From: a virus
Length of the DNA stretch: 64,000 bases
IMG/VR virus record: IMGVR_UViG_3300035698_017588
Location: 1 to 64,000 of that record
Reading direction: 5' to 3' (one strand)
Positions 8,319 to 15,448 of the stretch are shown here, piece by piece (positions within the stretch are counted from its first letter, which is position 1; the number at the start of each line of letters is the position of its first letter). The notes beneath the pieces are model-generated. The model ran no database searches. It was given only the letters and a program-made list of their open reading frames with translations, and was not told the origin of the DNA. The position numbers were made by a program, and so were the translations under genes.

Positions 8319-8762
8319 TCATTTCACGATCTTAGAACGATAAAGATTTGTCCGATCTTTACTATTGGTGCAAGCCTCAATCTCGGACTCTGTCGCACCA
8401 ACGCTCTCAAGTATAGCCACTTGATCAGGTTTCTTGCCTCTCCCGAAGCGTTTCGTTAGCTGCCGGGTACCAACAGGATGTAGAGGACCTTGGTCACGTT
8501 CGAGATAGTCCGCCATAGCACGTAGAACTGTCGGAAGGTCCCATTTACCGTGGATACATCGAGACTTATGGAAGTTCTCGATCTTTCCAAGTAGAGCGTT
8601 GCCTTCAGAAGACACAACTGCACGAATCCTACCGGATTTATGATCATGATCGACGACAGGAATTAATTCCTCATGGCCCAGAATTGGGCAATGTGGTGGA
8701 ATATTCTCTTCTCGCCATTGGGCCAGACGCGATTGTGGTACGTAATCGTCGTACTGGGCCAT
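8319..8762 (-). CDS. Recombination endonuclease VII-like Holliday junction resolvase
   Basis: 147 residues. The core segment CPILGHEELIPVVDHDHKSG, followed by RIRAVVSSEGNALLGKIEN, matches the T4 endonuclease VII (gp49) His-Me finger: a DHDH nuclease site and the Asn-containing helix. T4 endonuclease VII cuts four-way junctions to clear branched DNA before packaging. The enzyme's usual zinc cysteines look only partly preserved here (CPILG lacks the second Cys of a CxxC), which is unusual. It sits at the downstream end of the replication and recombination gene block, a sensible context. Confidence 0.8.
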   Translation of the reverse strand: MAQYDDYVPQSRLAQWREENIPPHCPILGHEELIPVVDHDHKSGRIRAVVSSEGNALLGKIENFHKSRCIHGKWDLPTVLRAMADYLERDQGPLHPVGTRQLTKRFGRGKKPDQVAILESVGATESEIEACTNSKDRTNLYRSKIVK

Positions 8763-8763
8763 A

Positions 8764-9015
8764 TTAGTTCTCTGTCACGATCATTGTGTTGAGAACTGAA
8801 ACTGGTGAAAAACCAGCCAGATCCTCTAACGCGAGATAATCCTCGATGTTAGGTGAGTTCACAGAACTCGGGATCAACGGATCTGGGATAACCCGCATAT
8901 CTGTCTCGGCAGCAAGAGCTACTTGCTGGATAGTGGTGGCGGGATCGTTTTTGTCAACGACGTTACCGTTGGAGTCGATAAGCGTTGGTTTGACGTAAAC
9001 TGTGTGGACTGCCAT
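8764..9015 (-). CDS. Hypothetical protein (83 aa)
   Basis: Starts MAVHTVYVKPTLIDSNGNVV, a beta-rich small protein with no cysteines, no membrane segment and an acidic middle. It lies one base from the endonuclease VII-like gene and two bases from the 5'-3' exonuclease gene, so it is part of the same operon. Family not recognised. Confidence 0.55.
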   Translation of the reverse strand: MAVHTVYVKPTLIDSNGNVVDKNDPATTIQQVALAAETDMRVIPDPLIPSSVNSPNIEDYLALEDLAGFSPVSVLNTMIVTEN

Positions 9016-9017
9016 GA

Positions 9018-9821
9018 TTATTCCTCATTAGAAACTGACCAATCTAGCTCGTGCAAGGCCGGATACATATTATATTGGCCTAAAATGCCTCTCGCAGCAT
9101 TGAGATCGAATTTAGTTTCCTCTTGGATACCATTCAGAACGGTATACTGAGCCCGCATCTGATATGGACAAAGGGATAAATCCACAATGTTCATATTGAA
9201 CAAGAAGGTGCGGGGATCAGCAGAAACGAATTCATGCAATTTATTTGGACATTGAAGCATCTTTTCAGCTCTTACTGGCCCGATTCCCCTATAGCCTTCA
9301 ATATTGTCCGATTTGTCTCCCATTAAGCACTTTTGCAGAACCGGGTTGCAGAGAGGCTTCTCGTAGAAATCCCCTGCTGGTTTGAGCTGCCGAGCATTCA
9401 GGAATCTGAACGGGATCTGCAATAAATCGTGGTCAGATGAGAGGACCACGAGGTCAGTAGGATGGAACAACGCGGCGAAAGCGTAAACAAGGTCGTCAGC
9501 TTCGAGCTTGTCACAGTAGTATTGGCGGAAGCCTAGGACTGGTATCACTTTTTTCAACACTTGTAAGTTGATACCGATTGCTTCGCCAATTTCGGGGTCG
9601 CTTTCTTTGCGGTTGGCTTTGTATGGTGGATATAGTTTTCTACGCCAAGTCTCATTTCTTGGACAGTCCCAGAAGATATGAAAAGAGGTGGCATTCGCCG
9701 TTCTAATCGACTTCTGTATGATACGAAAGAAAACCTCTACCGGACTGTCCTTCGATCTAACGAAGATAGCCCGGTAGAGGATGTTCTTACCATCTATTAA
9801 CAGATGGGTTCCTGGCAACAT
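9018..9821 (-). CDS. 5'-3' exonuclease / RNase H-type flap nuclease
   Basis: About 267 residues from ATG 9821. The FEN-family acidic residues are in order: HLLIDGKNILYRA near the start, KLEADDLVYAF, VVLSSDHDLLQI, then MGDKSDNIEGYRGIGPVRAE, which also holds the helix-hairpin-helix DNA-binding turn. Such enzymes (T4 RNase H, T5 D15) remove RNA primers and 5' flaps on the lagging strand. Its start is 1 base past the SSB stop, so both are probably co-expressed, which matches T4 biology where gp32 and RNase H interact. An upstream TTG at 9842 is possible but overlaps the SSB gene. Confidence 0.88.
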   Translation of the reverse strand: MLPGTHLLIDGKNILYRAIFVRSKDSPVEVFFRIIQKSIRTANATSFHIFWDCPRNETWRRKLYPPYKANRKESDPEIGEAIGINLQVLKKVIPVLGFRQYYCDKLEADDLVYAFAALFHPTDLVVLSSDHDLLQIPFRFLNARQLKPAGDFYEKPLCNPVLQKCLMGDKSDNIEGYRGIGPVRAEKMLQCPNKLHEFVSADPRTFLFNMNIVDLSLCPYQMRAQYTVLNGIQEETKFDLNAARGILGQYNMYPALHELDWSVSNEE

Positions 9822-9822
9822 G

Positions 9823-11052
9823 CTAATTTGAGAATCCCTCAAGCATACTTTCGATTTCGTTCATCACGTCGTCTCCGCCTCCAGTTGGAGGCTGGACTGT
9901 CTCAGCTGGTGCCGCGACAGGAGCCGGGGCAGCTTGGACCACTTCAGCTGGTGCAGCTGGTGCAGCTGGTGCAGCTGGTGCAGCTGGTGCAGCTGGTGCC
10001 GCGACCGGAGCAGCCTGAACAGGTGCCGCAACAGGTGCCGCAACAGGTGCCGCAACAGGTGCCGCAACAGCCGGTTGTGCCGGAACGGGAGCCACAACAG
10101 CAGCCGCGGGAGCCACAACAGCAGCCGCGGGAGCCACAACAGCGGCCGCGGGAGCCACAACAGCAGCCGCGGGAGCCACAACAGCAGCCGCGGGAGCCGC
10201 AACAGCTGGTTGTGCCGGAACGGGAGCTACAGTGGCCGCAGCCGGGGCAGCAGCCATTGGAGCAGCCGGGGTCCCGAATCCATCATCTTCAACACCGTTG
10301 ATCAAGTTCTGAGCAACCTTGTTGAGAGATTCAATATTCGGAAAATCGACCTTGGTAGTGAGATCGAACCGCGAGGACAGAATTTGCTGAATACCAGCAG
10401 CATCAGACATTGCGGTCGGAGTTCCACCATTAGCCAAGAAACCCGAAGACTCATAGGTGTTGTTCTGTCCCTTGACTTTACAAGAAAGCTGAAACATGAA
10501 CGCCGCGTTCTCATCAAAGAACGCCCCATAAGCTTGCGGATCAAGCGAATCGCCAGGACCGGTTCGTTCAAGAGCCTCCACCCAAATGTCGAAACACGTA
10601 CGTGGAGCCTTGTAGAACATGACACGGCCTTCCAAATCGGAGCCATTACCTTGTCCGACAGGGAAGTAAATGTTGACGACTTTGTAGTCGGCTGGCATCC
10701 ATTCACGACCAATCGCACTCTTTGCAGCACGGTCATCAGCAGCTTCTTTCATGAGATCGAAGCCGTGTTGACACACTGGACATGTGCCGCCATCGCAAAC
10801 CCGAGGGCATGGCTGCGGCGGCTTGCAAAGACCGAAGTGAATACCATAAGGCAAGAAGAACGTATCCAAGCTATGGGAAGCCGGGGTTCCACGCAGCGGA
10901 TCATTTTCTTGGTAGGGCGGAAGGATATAGAAACGGTACTTCAATTCCTTTCCAGCATCAGCTTTCGCGGGTCGGAACTCATCCGGATCGCTACGGCGAC
11001 CAGATTTGAGTGCATTGACTTTTTTCCGCATGGCATCGAGATCATAACTCAT
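9823..11052 (-). CDS. Single-stranded DNA-binding protein, T4 gp32-like
   Basis: 409 residues starting MSYDLDAMRKKVNALKSG, a basic helix like the gp32 cooperativity region. A Cys cluster follows (CKPPQPCPRVCDGGTCPVCQ, about residues 75-95), consistent with the zinc site of gp32, within an OB-type core with YFPVGQGNG and RVMFYKAP. From about residue 270 the protein is a low-complexity Ala/Pro/Val linker encoded by tandem repeats (9940-10215). It ends with an acidic tail (GGGDDVMNEIESMLEGF) of the kind SSBs use to recruit partners. The linker makes it longer than T4 gp32 (about 300). Role: coats single strands in replication and recombination. Confidence 0.85.
   Translation of the reverse strand: MSYDLDAMRKKVNALKSGRRSDPDEFRPAKADAGKELKYRFYILPPYQENDPLRGTPASHSLDTFFLPYGIHFGLCKPPQPCPRVCDGGTCPVCQHGFDLMKEAADDRAAKSAIGREWMPADYKVVNIYFPVGQGNGSDLEGRVMFYKAPRTCFDIWVEALERTGPGDSLDPQAYGAFFDENAAFMFQLSCKVKGQNNTYESSGFLANGGTPTAMSDAAGIQQILSSRFDLTTKVDFPNIESLNKVAQNLINGVEDDGFGTPAAPMAAAPAAATVAPVPAQPAVAAPAAAVVAPAAAVVAPAAAVVAPAAAVVAPAAAVVAPVPAQPAVAAPVAAPVAAPVAAPVQAAPVAAPAAPAAPAAPAAPAAPAEVVQAAPAPVAAPAETVQPPTGGGDDVMNEIESMLEGFSN
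9940..10215 (-). repeat. In-frame tandem repeats encoding the Ala/Pro/Val linker of the SSB
   Basis: Three adjacent repeat families occur, all with unit lengths divisible by three. A 9-base unit (ggtgcagct on the plus strand) is repeated about 6 times near 9950-9997. A 12-base unit (ggtgccgcaaca) is repeated about 4 times near 10021-10070. A 21-base unit (cacaacagcagccgcgggag plus one base) is repeated about 5 times near 10092-10198. They keep the frame and code for AAP and AAVVAPA runs. Replication slippage is the likely origin. Confidence 0.85.
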
Positions 11053-11058
11053 AACTCA

Positions 11059-11637
11059 TTAACTCCCAGAACTTTCAGAACGTTTCAAACTAGTAAGTGT
11101 ACGGCCCAAATCAGCCTTCATACGAATCGCTTCAATCATGTAGAACATCTTGCTCGCAACCATATGGGATTGAGCATGTTGAAGTTCTGCACGGTTAACA
11201 CGTTCGTCCTTCTCTACCAGTGTTTTGATGGCGTCTTGGGCCAGACGGACACCATCTTTCGCAGCGGCATCTAATATCTGTTCATGAGCGGTGGCCCTTG
11301 CGGTTTTCACCATTCTTTCCAGAATATTAGTACGGTACTTGGCTTCTGCATAAACAGCCGACCAGAACGCTAATTCTGAGGAAATGTCGGCCAATTGATG
11401 CTCAACCGTATCGTAGTCGAGTGACACATTCGCTAAAAGATCAACACGAATGGTCTTATTTCGTTTCTCTAATTGATTGTTCTGGCACTGAGGGCACGCA
11501 ATCAAATTAGGATCAAAGACAACATTACACTGAGCACAGAAATGCTCGAACATCGAAGGAAGAGTCACTTCGAATTTGAATATCCGCGAATCAATAAGAT
11601 CCTGCGGAACACTCTTTATAAAGGGTAATTTGCTCAT
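11059..11637 (-). CDS. Hypothetical zinc-ribbon and coiled-coil protein
   Basis: 192 residues. A zinc ribbon lies at about residues 33-53 (FCAQCNVVFDPNLIACPQCQ), followed by a long helical region (LADISSELAFWSAVYAEAKY onward) ending in a Ser-rich tail. No catalytic motif. It sits between the family A polymerase and the SSB in the same orientation, so a replication-accessory role is plausible, but the family is not recognised. Confidence 0.55.
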   Translation of the reverse strand: MSKLPFIKSVPQDLIDSRIFKFEVTLPSMFEHFCAQCNVVFDPNLIACPQCQNNQLEKRNKTIRVDLLANVSLDYDTVEHQLADISSELAFWSAVYAEAKYRTNILERMVKTARATAHEQILDAAAKDGVRLAQDAIKTLVEKDERVNRAELQHAQSHMVASKMFYMIEAIRMKADLGRTLTSLKRSESSGS

Positions 11638-11676
11638 ATTAAATCCAACACATCAAAAACTCATTGCTCAGTACAT

Positions 11677-12861
11677 TTATATTTGCTTGGAACGAACGAC
11701 AGATATCTCTTTCCACTGCTTCCAGCGGTTCCCCATCGACACCTTGTAAGGGAACACAAGATCCTGCGTAAAAATCCCATCAAACGGACGATAAAAAATC
11801 TCACCAACCTTCTCAACCACATGGCCCAAAATCTTCTTATCCTTAGGCAAAGAAAGGACCACACCATCATGGATGTCTGTAATTAAGTAGTTCGGAAACA
11901 TCCGACGAACATTCCATAACACATTCTGCATCGCAGCAGCAACACTACCCTGCAAAATAGCATTAAAAACAGAACGCTCCGTACGATCTTGCTTCAAACG
12001 AAACTGACGACCAACAATATTAGCAGAATACTTATCCTCACGAAGCTTCATCAACGTACCCTGCAACCAATTACACAACTTCGGAAACTCACCCCTAATC
12101 ACCTCATCAGAATAATCCAAACTATTAATCGTCTTCAACAACAACAGCTTAGCATCATCCCGAGCCTGACTACCACACCCAGTCAACCGCTTAGACAAAT
12201 AAGTATAGGGGTCAGAATCGAAGAAAGAACTATTAAGAGCATCATCACCCGAAAACAATGAAGCGATCCGAAAGTCAGCACAAATCCAGTCAAAATGCAA
12301 CTGCACTGACTCGTACGGCATCATAGGCTGATAAATCGCATCAGCATTAGACCAACCCTGAACATTAAAACCAGTACACTTCGATCGGCCAGAATAAGTG
12401 TCCCAAGACCAATGTGGTTCCATCTTGGTGTAATTCAACATCAAACCAGTGCGTTCCATTCCAACGTAAACGCTTTGTGCTTTGGCTAAGATGTTCTGAT
12501 ATGGACGATTAGGAACAGCCTTGACCAACTCGACGATCTTTTCACAAAGGATCTTATCCTTACTAGAATCGCCGGTTGATTTGATGGAACTGTAAGCATA
12601 GTCGCGAGCCTGCGTCCCGCCATGCAGCTCTTCCATATTGAAAGCTCGGAGCAGATCGCCCATATTCGGAGACCGGAAATCACCTTGAGCGGCCCACGAC
12701 AATAGTTCGTGTGCTCCATCAAAGCGTTTAAAGGTCTCAGCGAGACTCTTGCCTCCGCCCTGCCTGAAAATCTCGAAAGCGACAGTCTTCTGCTCGTTTT
12801 GGAAATGAAACCAAGCTGGGCGACCTTTATTGTCGATTGTCGCCACAGCATAGGTTGTCAT
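11677..12861 (-). CDS. Compact family A DNA polymerase without exonuclease domain
   Basis: 394 residues covering only the polymerase part. The palm entry segment WDTYSGRSKCTGFNVQGW matches the T-GR-S...NxQ pattern of Pol I. Motif A is FDWICADFRIASLFSGD (catalytic Asp kept; the usual steric-gate Glu is Asp). Motif B is RDDAKLLLLKTIN, keeping Arg and Lys but with Leu for the usual Phe. Motif C is ITDIHDGVVLS, with the catalytic HD kept and the usual Glu replaced by Gly. No 3'-5' exonuclease or 5' nuclease domain precedes it; the first 120 residues are unassigned. It overlaps the upstream zinc gene by 4 bases (ATGA). Since a Pol III alpha is also encoded, this may be a gap-filling, translesion or specialised enzyme. 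Confidence 0.75.
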   Translation of the reverse strand: MTTYAVATIDNKGRPAWFHFQNEQKTVAFEIFRQGGGKSLAETFKRFDGAHELLSWAAQGDFRSPNMGDLLRAFNMEELHGGTQARDYAYSSIKSTGDSSKDKILCEKIVELVKAVPNRPYQNILAKAQSVYVGMERTGLMLNYTKMEPHWSWDTYSGRSKCTGFNVQGWSNADAIYQPMMPYESVQLHFDWICADFRIASLFSGDDALNSSFFDSDPYTYLSKRLTGCGSQARDDAKLLLLKTINSLDYSDEVIRGEFPKLCNWLQGTLMKLREDKYSANIVGRQFRLKQDRTERSVFNAILQGSVAAAMQNVLWNVRRMFPNYLITDIHDGVVLSLPKDKKILGHVVEKVGEIFYRPFDGIFTQDLVFPYKVSMGNRWKQWKEISVVRSKQI

Positions 12862-13307
12862 TTTTCACCAGATTTCGGTACGTCAGATGGTTTAAAAGGC
12901 TCAGAGACAGTTTTCTGAGTGAAATACTTGGTGTTAGGGTCATGCTTGCCTTGGTCCTTCAGACCACGACGAACATGTTCGACTTCGCCTGGGACCCTGT
13001 GCTTAGAATACGGGTCTTGATTATCTAGGTGATAGACATGCATGTCACGTTTCGAACCAGCCTTATCTTTCCATCCATATCCGCGTATGTAACTGGAAAT
13101 GTTTACACCAACGAATGTCTTGTCACAATCTCCACTATTACATCGTGGACAAAGAACCGCCTCTTTTAATTGTTCTTCCGATGGATTCATCGTATGGAAC
13201 GTCTCGAACAAGAGCTTCTCGCCATATTCTTCTTCGGACATGGCATCGGCTTCTGCCTCAGTGTAATTTGAGGAGCAAGCATTGCATTGGTAGACGTAAA
13301 CTGGCAT
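12858..13307 (-). CDS. FmdB-type zinc-ribbon protein
   Basis: 149 residues. The N-terminus MPVYVYQCNACSSNYTEAEA is typical of the FmdB/CxxC putative regulatory ribbon, and a second CxxC pair follows at VLCPRCNSGDCDKTF. The rest is charged and probably disordered, ending PSDVPKSGEK. Such small ribbon proteins are common in phages and lack a firm function. Stop and next start overlap (ATGA) with the family A polymerase. Confidence 0.6.
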   Translation of the reverse strand: MPVYVYQCNACSSNYTEAEADAMSEEEYGEKLLFETFHTMNPSEEQLKEAVLCPRCNSGDCDKTFVGVNISSYIRGYGWKDKAGSKRDMHVYHLDNQDPYSKHRVPGEVEHVRRGLKDQGKHDPNTKYFTQKTVSEPFKPSDVPKSGEK

Positions 13308-13316
13308 AATAAATCT

Positions 13317-13484
13317 TCAAGGTAGAATTATAGTTGGCGGCGGCGGATCATCTCTTAAAGTGACCATTCCTTCGCCATGACATTGTTTACAGCAACCCAT
13401 GACGAAAGACACAGCTGACGAACAGGAGCATTCTGGTGTATGCCCCGATCCGCCACAAATACCACACCAGTCCTTATGAATCAC
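13317..13484 (-). CDS. Small DnaJ-type zinc-finger protein
   Basis: A 55-residue frame from a GTG at 13484. It carries two CxxCxGxG-type units, CGICGGSGHTPEC and CCKQCHGEGMVTL, which is the cysteine-rich repeat of DnaJ. Nothing of the J-domain is present. The GTG overlaps the end of the GroES-like gene by 11 bases, so it is probably translationally coupled to it. The same frame extends upstream to 13760 through the GroES gene, but that part has no family character, so I take the GTG as the start. Possible role: a partner in protein folding; inference. Confidence 0.5.
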   Translation of the reverse strand: MIHKDWCGICGGSGHTPECSCSSAVSFVMGCCKQCHGEGMVTLRDDPPPPTIILP

Positions 13485-13938
13485 ACGAGCCGCAGTCGGG
13501 CTCGCAGGACGGCTTGCAGACGACGTTGACTTTTGGTCCAGTCGTTGCCTTGTAGAAGATGTTTTTCTCTGTGAAGAGTTGGACAAGTCGTCCCTCATAA
13601 GCTGGGCCTTGTTCCTCGACGTTAACGATACCACCACCCTTCGGGTTGATGATAACATTTTGTCCGAGCTTGAACGAATTGACACACTGGGTTCCAACAC
13701 CGACGATAACGCCAACATTAGAGAATCCACTTGCACCGGGCAAGGCGATTTGGGATTCACGCGGAGTGAGCATCACAGCGACGTAGTCATTAAAGACGTC
13801 GACAGCTGGGAGGGTTGTCTGATCTGGTACAGAATCGACGACGTTGTGAGACTTTTCGAGGGAAGCGTCAGGACCGATCTTACGAGCGGTACCAGCGGAT
13901 TCAGCAGCTTCGAGAGTAGCGGATTTTGGCAGAGCCAT
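13474..13938 (-). CDS. GroES-like co-chaperonin (functional analogue of T4 gp31)
   Basis: About 154 residues from ATG 13938. After a 45-residue N-terminal extension, the chain follows the GroES pattern: VFNDYVAVMLTPRESQIALP, a short loop in place of the long mobile loop, VGVIVGVGTQ, LGQNVIINPKGGG and LVQLFTEKNIFYKA. It ends with a Cys-rich tail (CKPSCEPDCGSCDS) that is not usual in GroES. GroES-type proteins cap the GroEL chamber; T4 gp31 does this for capsid folding. The neighbours are small zinc proteins and the DnaB C-terminal gene. I chose 13938 (MALPKSATLE) over the upstream frame, which overlaps the next gene. Confidence 0.7.
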   Translation of the reverse strand: MALPKSATLEAAESAGTARKIGPDASLEKSHNVVDSVPDQTTLPAVDVFNDYVAVMLTPRESQIALPGASGFSNVGVIVGVGTQCVNSFKLGQNVIINPKGGGIVNVEEQGPAYEGRLVQLFTEKNIFYKATTGPKVNVVCKPSCEPDCGSCDS

Positions 13939-13939
13939 G

Positions 13940-14134
13940 TTATTCCTTTTTGGACTTAGACTTGGTAGGAGCGTTTTTGTATGTAACCTTGCATTTTCTG
14001 CTAGGAACCACAACATTATCTCCGACCGTGATTTTATGACCGGAGCCGTCTCTATCTACAGTGAAAGTCCCACGTTTAATAGTATCAGTGATCGTCTCGG
14101 ACGCATCGACTTCGATTTGGATGATTGTTTTCAT
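13940..14134 (-). CDS. Small hypothetical protein (64 aa)
   Basis: Starts MKTIIQIEVDASETITDTIK and has a beta-rich core with KITVGDNVVVPSRKCKVTYK, then a lysine/serine tail. The core looks like a small SH3- or OB-like barrel. It fits exactly between the DnaB C-terminal gene (1 base) and the GroES-like gene (1 base), which supports it as real. Family not recognised. Confidence 0.5.
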   Translation of the reverse strand: MKTIIQIEVDASETITDTIKRGTFTVDRDGSGHKITVGDNVVVPSRKCKVTYKNAPTKSKSKKE

Positions 14135-14135
14135 A

Positions 14136-15272
14136 TTACGTATTAATCTCTCGAACTTTCATGGTAGTGTAATTGATCTCGCAAGTAACGGTCTTGTGTT
14201 TAGGACCATTCCGATTCTTAGCAATAAAGAAACGAAAACGTGGAGGACTTGATTCACGTTCCTCGGGAGTCTGGTTGATGGTGATAATATAGTCCATTGA
14301 GAACTGCTTGGCATAAGACTCTGCCGCGTCCTTCAACGTAATAGCTTCGCCAGTAGATCCCGCTGACCTATTCGTCTGCGTAGCCGTGAATACTAACACA
14401 TTTTCATTTTTAGCAAAGCCCCGAACCTCATTAGCAACAGCCTTTTGCCGACTGTAATCATCACGATTAGCGTACTTATTCCGACTCACCATCAAATCGA
14501 GATAATCGATAATAACAACGTCCGGATACCAACCATGAGACCGACGAAGGTTATCTAGCAAGTGATACAAATGGTCAACACTACATTGCTCAGGCGGCAA
14601 TTCAGAAATAAAAATCTTGCCATCATAAGTCGTCTTCAACGAATTAATCTTGCTCGTTATTTCATCCTGGCGACTGACTAATTTGTCCATCGGGATATCT
14701 TCACCAAGAACGCCAAGACACCGCATCGAAGTCTTAATATAATCAAGCTCAAACGTCACCAACAAAACATCCTGCCCAACCCTACCACCAGGACCCGGCC
14801 CCTGCCAAGACGTAATGGCATTATTACACAGAACAATCGAATTATGGCTAACCAAACCAGAAGTATAATACCAATGCGGATCAGATATGGTAATATCATA
14901 AAAATCTTCCTCGGGACCATCATCAATATAATAGCCACCAGGAGAATAGTAATTTCCATGCCGTAGATGTTCACAATGGAAACCAACTAAAACATCATTA
15001 GTACAATCTATTTGATCAGCACGGGCTGCCGTTAATTTTCCATCCCTTATGATCTGTAAAACATGCCCAGGATCACAAGAAAATTTATCAGCTCGAAGAG
15101 AGAAAATCTTAGAAGGCCCGCGTTTCATGAACGCAAAATCAAGAACTTTAGTCCAGCCAGATGGGGTCAACACATGGTGAATAGCATCAGGATTCTCTTC
15201 TAAATCATCTTTAATGATTGATAATGGAACTTCTTGAAGTCTATTCGTCGGTTTAATTGATCTAATTTTCAT
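14136..15272 (-). CDS. Replicative DNA helicase DnaB/gp41, C-terminal piece preceded by C-intein
   Basis: 378 residues. Residues 1-144 are the C-terminal half of a split intein ending in YYTSGLVSHN. The +1 Ser (145) then starts the extein SIVLCNNAITSW, the rest of the RecA-fold helicase after Walker A. The Walker B region is VVIIDYLDLMVSRN, followed by VLVFTATQTNRSAGS and the arginine-finger zone MDYIITINQ. Joined by trans-splicing to the N-piece at 16297-17157, it would restore the P-loop GTNVGK-S. DnaB-type helicases unwind DNA at the fork. The intervening endonuclease gene and a 59-residue gene separate the two pieces. The start at 15272 overlaps the 59-residue gene in ATGA. Confidence 0.88.
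   Translation of the reverse strand: MKIRSIKPTNRLQEVPLSIIKDDLEENPDAIHHVLTPSGWTKVLDFAFMKRGPSKIFSLRADKFSCDPGHVLQIIRDGKLTAARADQIDCTNDVLVGFHCEHLRHGNYYSPGGYYIDDGPEEDFYDITISDPHWYYTSGLVSHNSIVLCNNAITSWQGPGPGGRVGQDVLLVTFELDYIKTSMRCLGVLGEDIPMDKLVSRQDEITSKINSLKTTYDGKIFISELPPEQCSVDHLYHLLDNLRRSHGWYPDVVIIDYLDLMVSRNKYANRDDYSRQKAVANEVRGFAKNENVLVFTATQTNRSAGSTGEAITLKDAAESYAKQFSMDYIITINQTPEERESSPPRFRFFIAKNRNGPKHKTVTCEINYTTMKVREINT
14841..15272 (-). mobile_element. Split intein, C-terminal half (DnaB P-loop site)
   Basis: Residues 1-144 of the C-piece. The last block reads DFYDITISDPHWYYTSGLVSHN-like with the terminal Asn and +1 Ser needed for splicing. It is longer than usual C-inteins (about 35-50 residues). 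It also contains a segment with TPSGW and RADKFSCDPGHVLQI that looks like the first half of a HINT fold (intein blocks A/B). The N-half already has a block-B-like stretch, so the two halves together appear to carry redundant material. Confidence 0.75.
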
Positions 15273-15448
15273 CTGTTTTCAAATTCCATGTGATTTTCAA
15301 TGGCCGATTGTACAGTTTCACCCACAGAAACCACTTGCGGCTTTCGTTTTTCATGAGGACGAAAACCTTCTGCTTTATATTCATGCTGAAGACGCAAATC
15401 AAGCCATTTGGCGTCCTCTAAATCAAGTTCGATTATTATTTTCGACAT
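15269..15448 (-). CDS. 59-residue ORF between the homing endonuclease and the DnaB C-piece
   Basis: Starts MSKIIIELDLEDAKWLDLRL and ends SAIENHMEFENR. It overlaps the endonuclease gene end by 26 bases and the DnaB C-piece start in an ATGA overlap, so all three could be read by coupled translation. The first 20 residues look like a strand plus amphipathic helix. Function unknown. It could be a small phage protein trapped in the fracture or a helper of the mobile element. Confidence 0.6.
   Translation of the reverse strand: MSKIIIELDLEDAKWLDLRLQHEYKAEGFRPHEKRKPQVVSVGETVQSAIENHMEFENR

Noticed and set aside
9940-10215. CRISPR-like array
   Set aside because: Repeats are in direct contact without unique spacers, units are multiples of three and encode the SSB linker in frame.
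9934-11274. A 446-codon plus-strand frame across the SSB gene
   Set aside because: It is the antisense of the Ala/Pro/Val repeats and shows Cys-Ser-Trp or Arg-Asn runs without family character; the minus-strand SSB reads clearly with domain motifs and an acidic tail.
13485-13760. Upstream extension of the small DnaJ-type zinc ORF
   Set aside because: This part lies wholly inside the GroES-like gene in another frame and has no motif; the GTG at 13484 gives a compact zinc protein.
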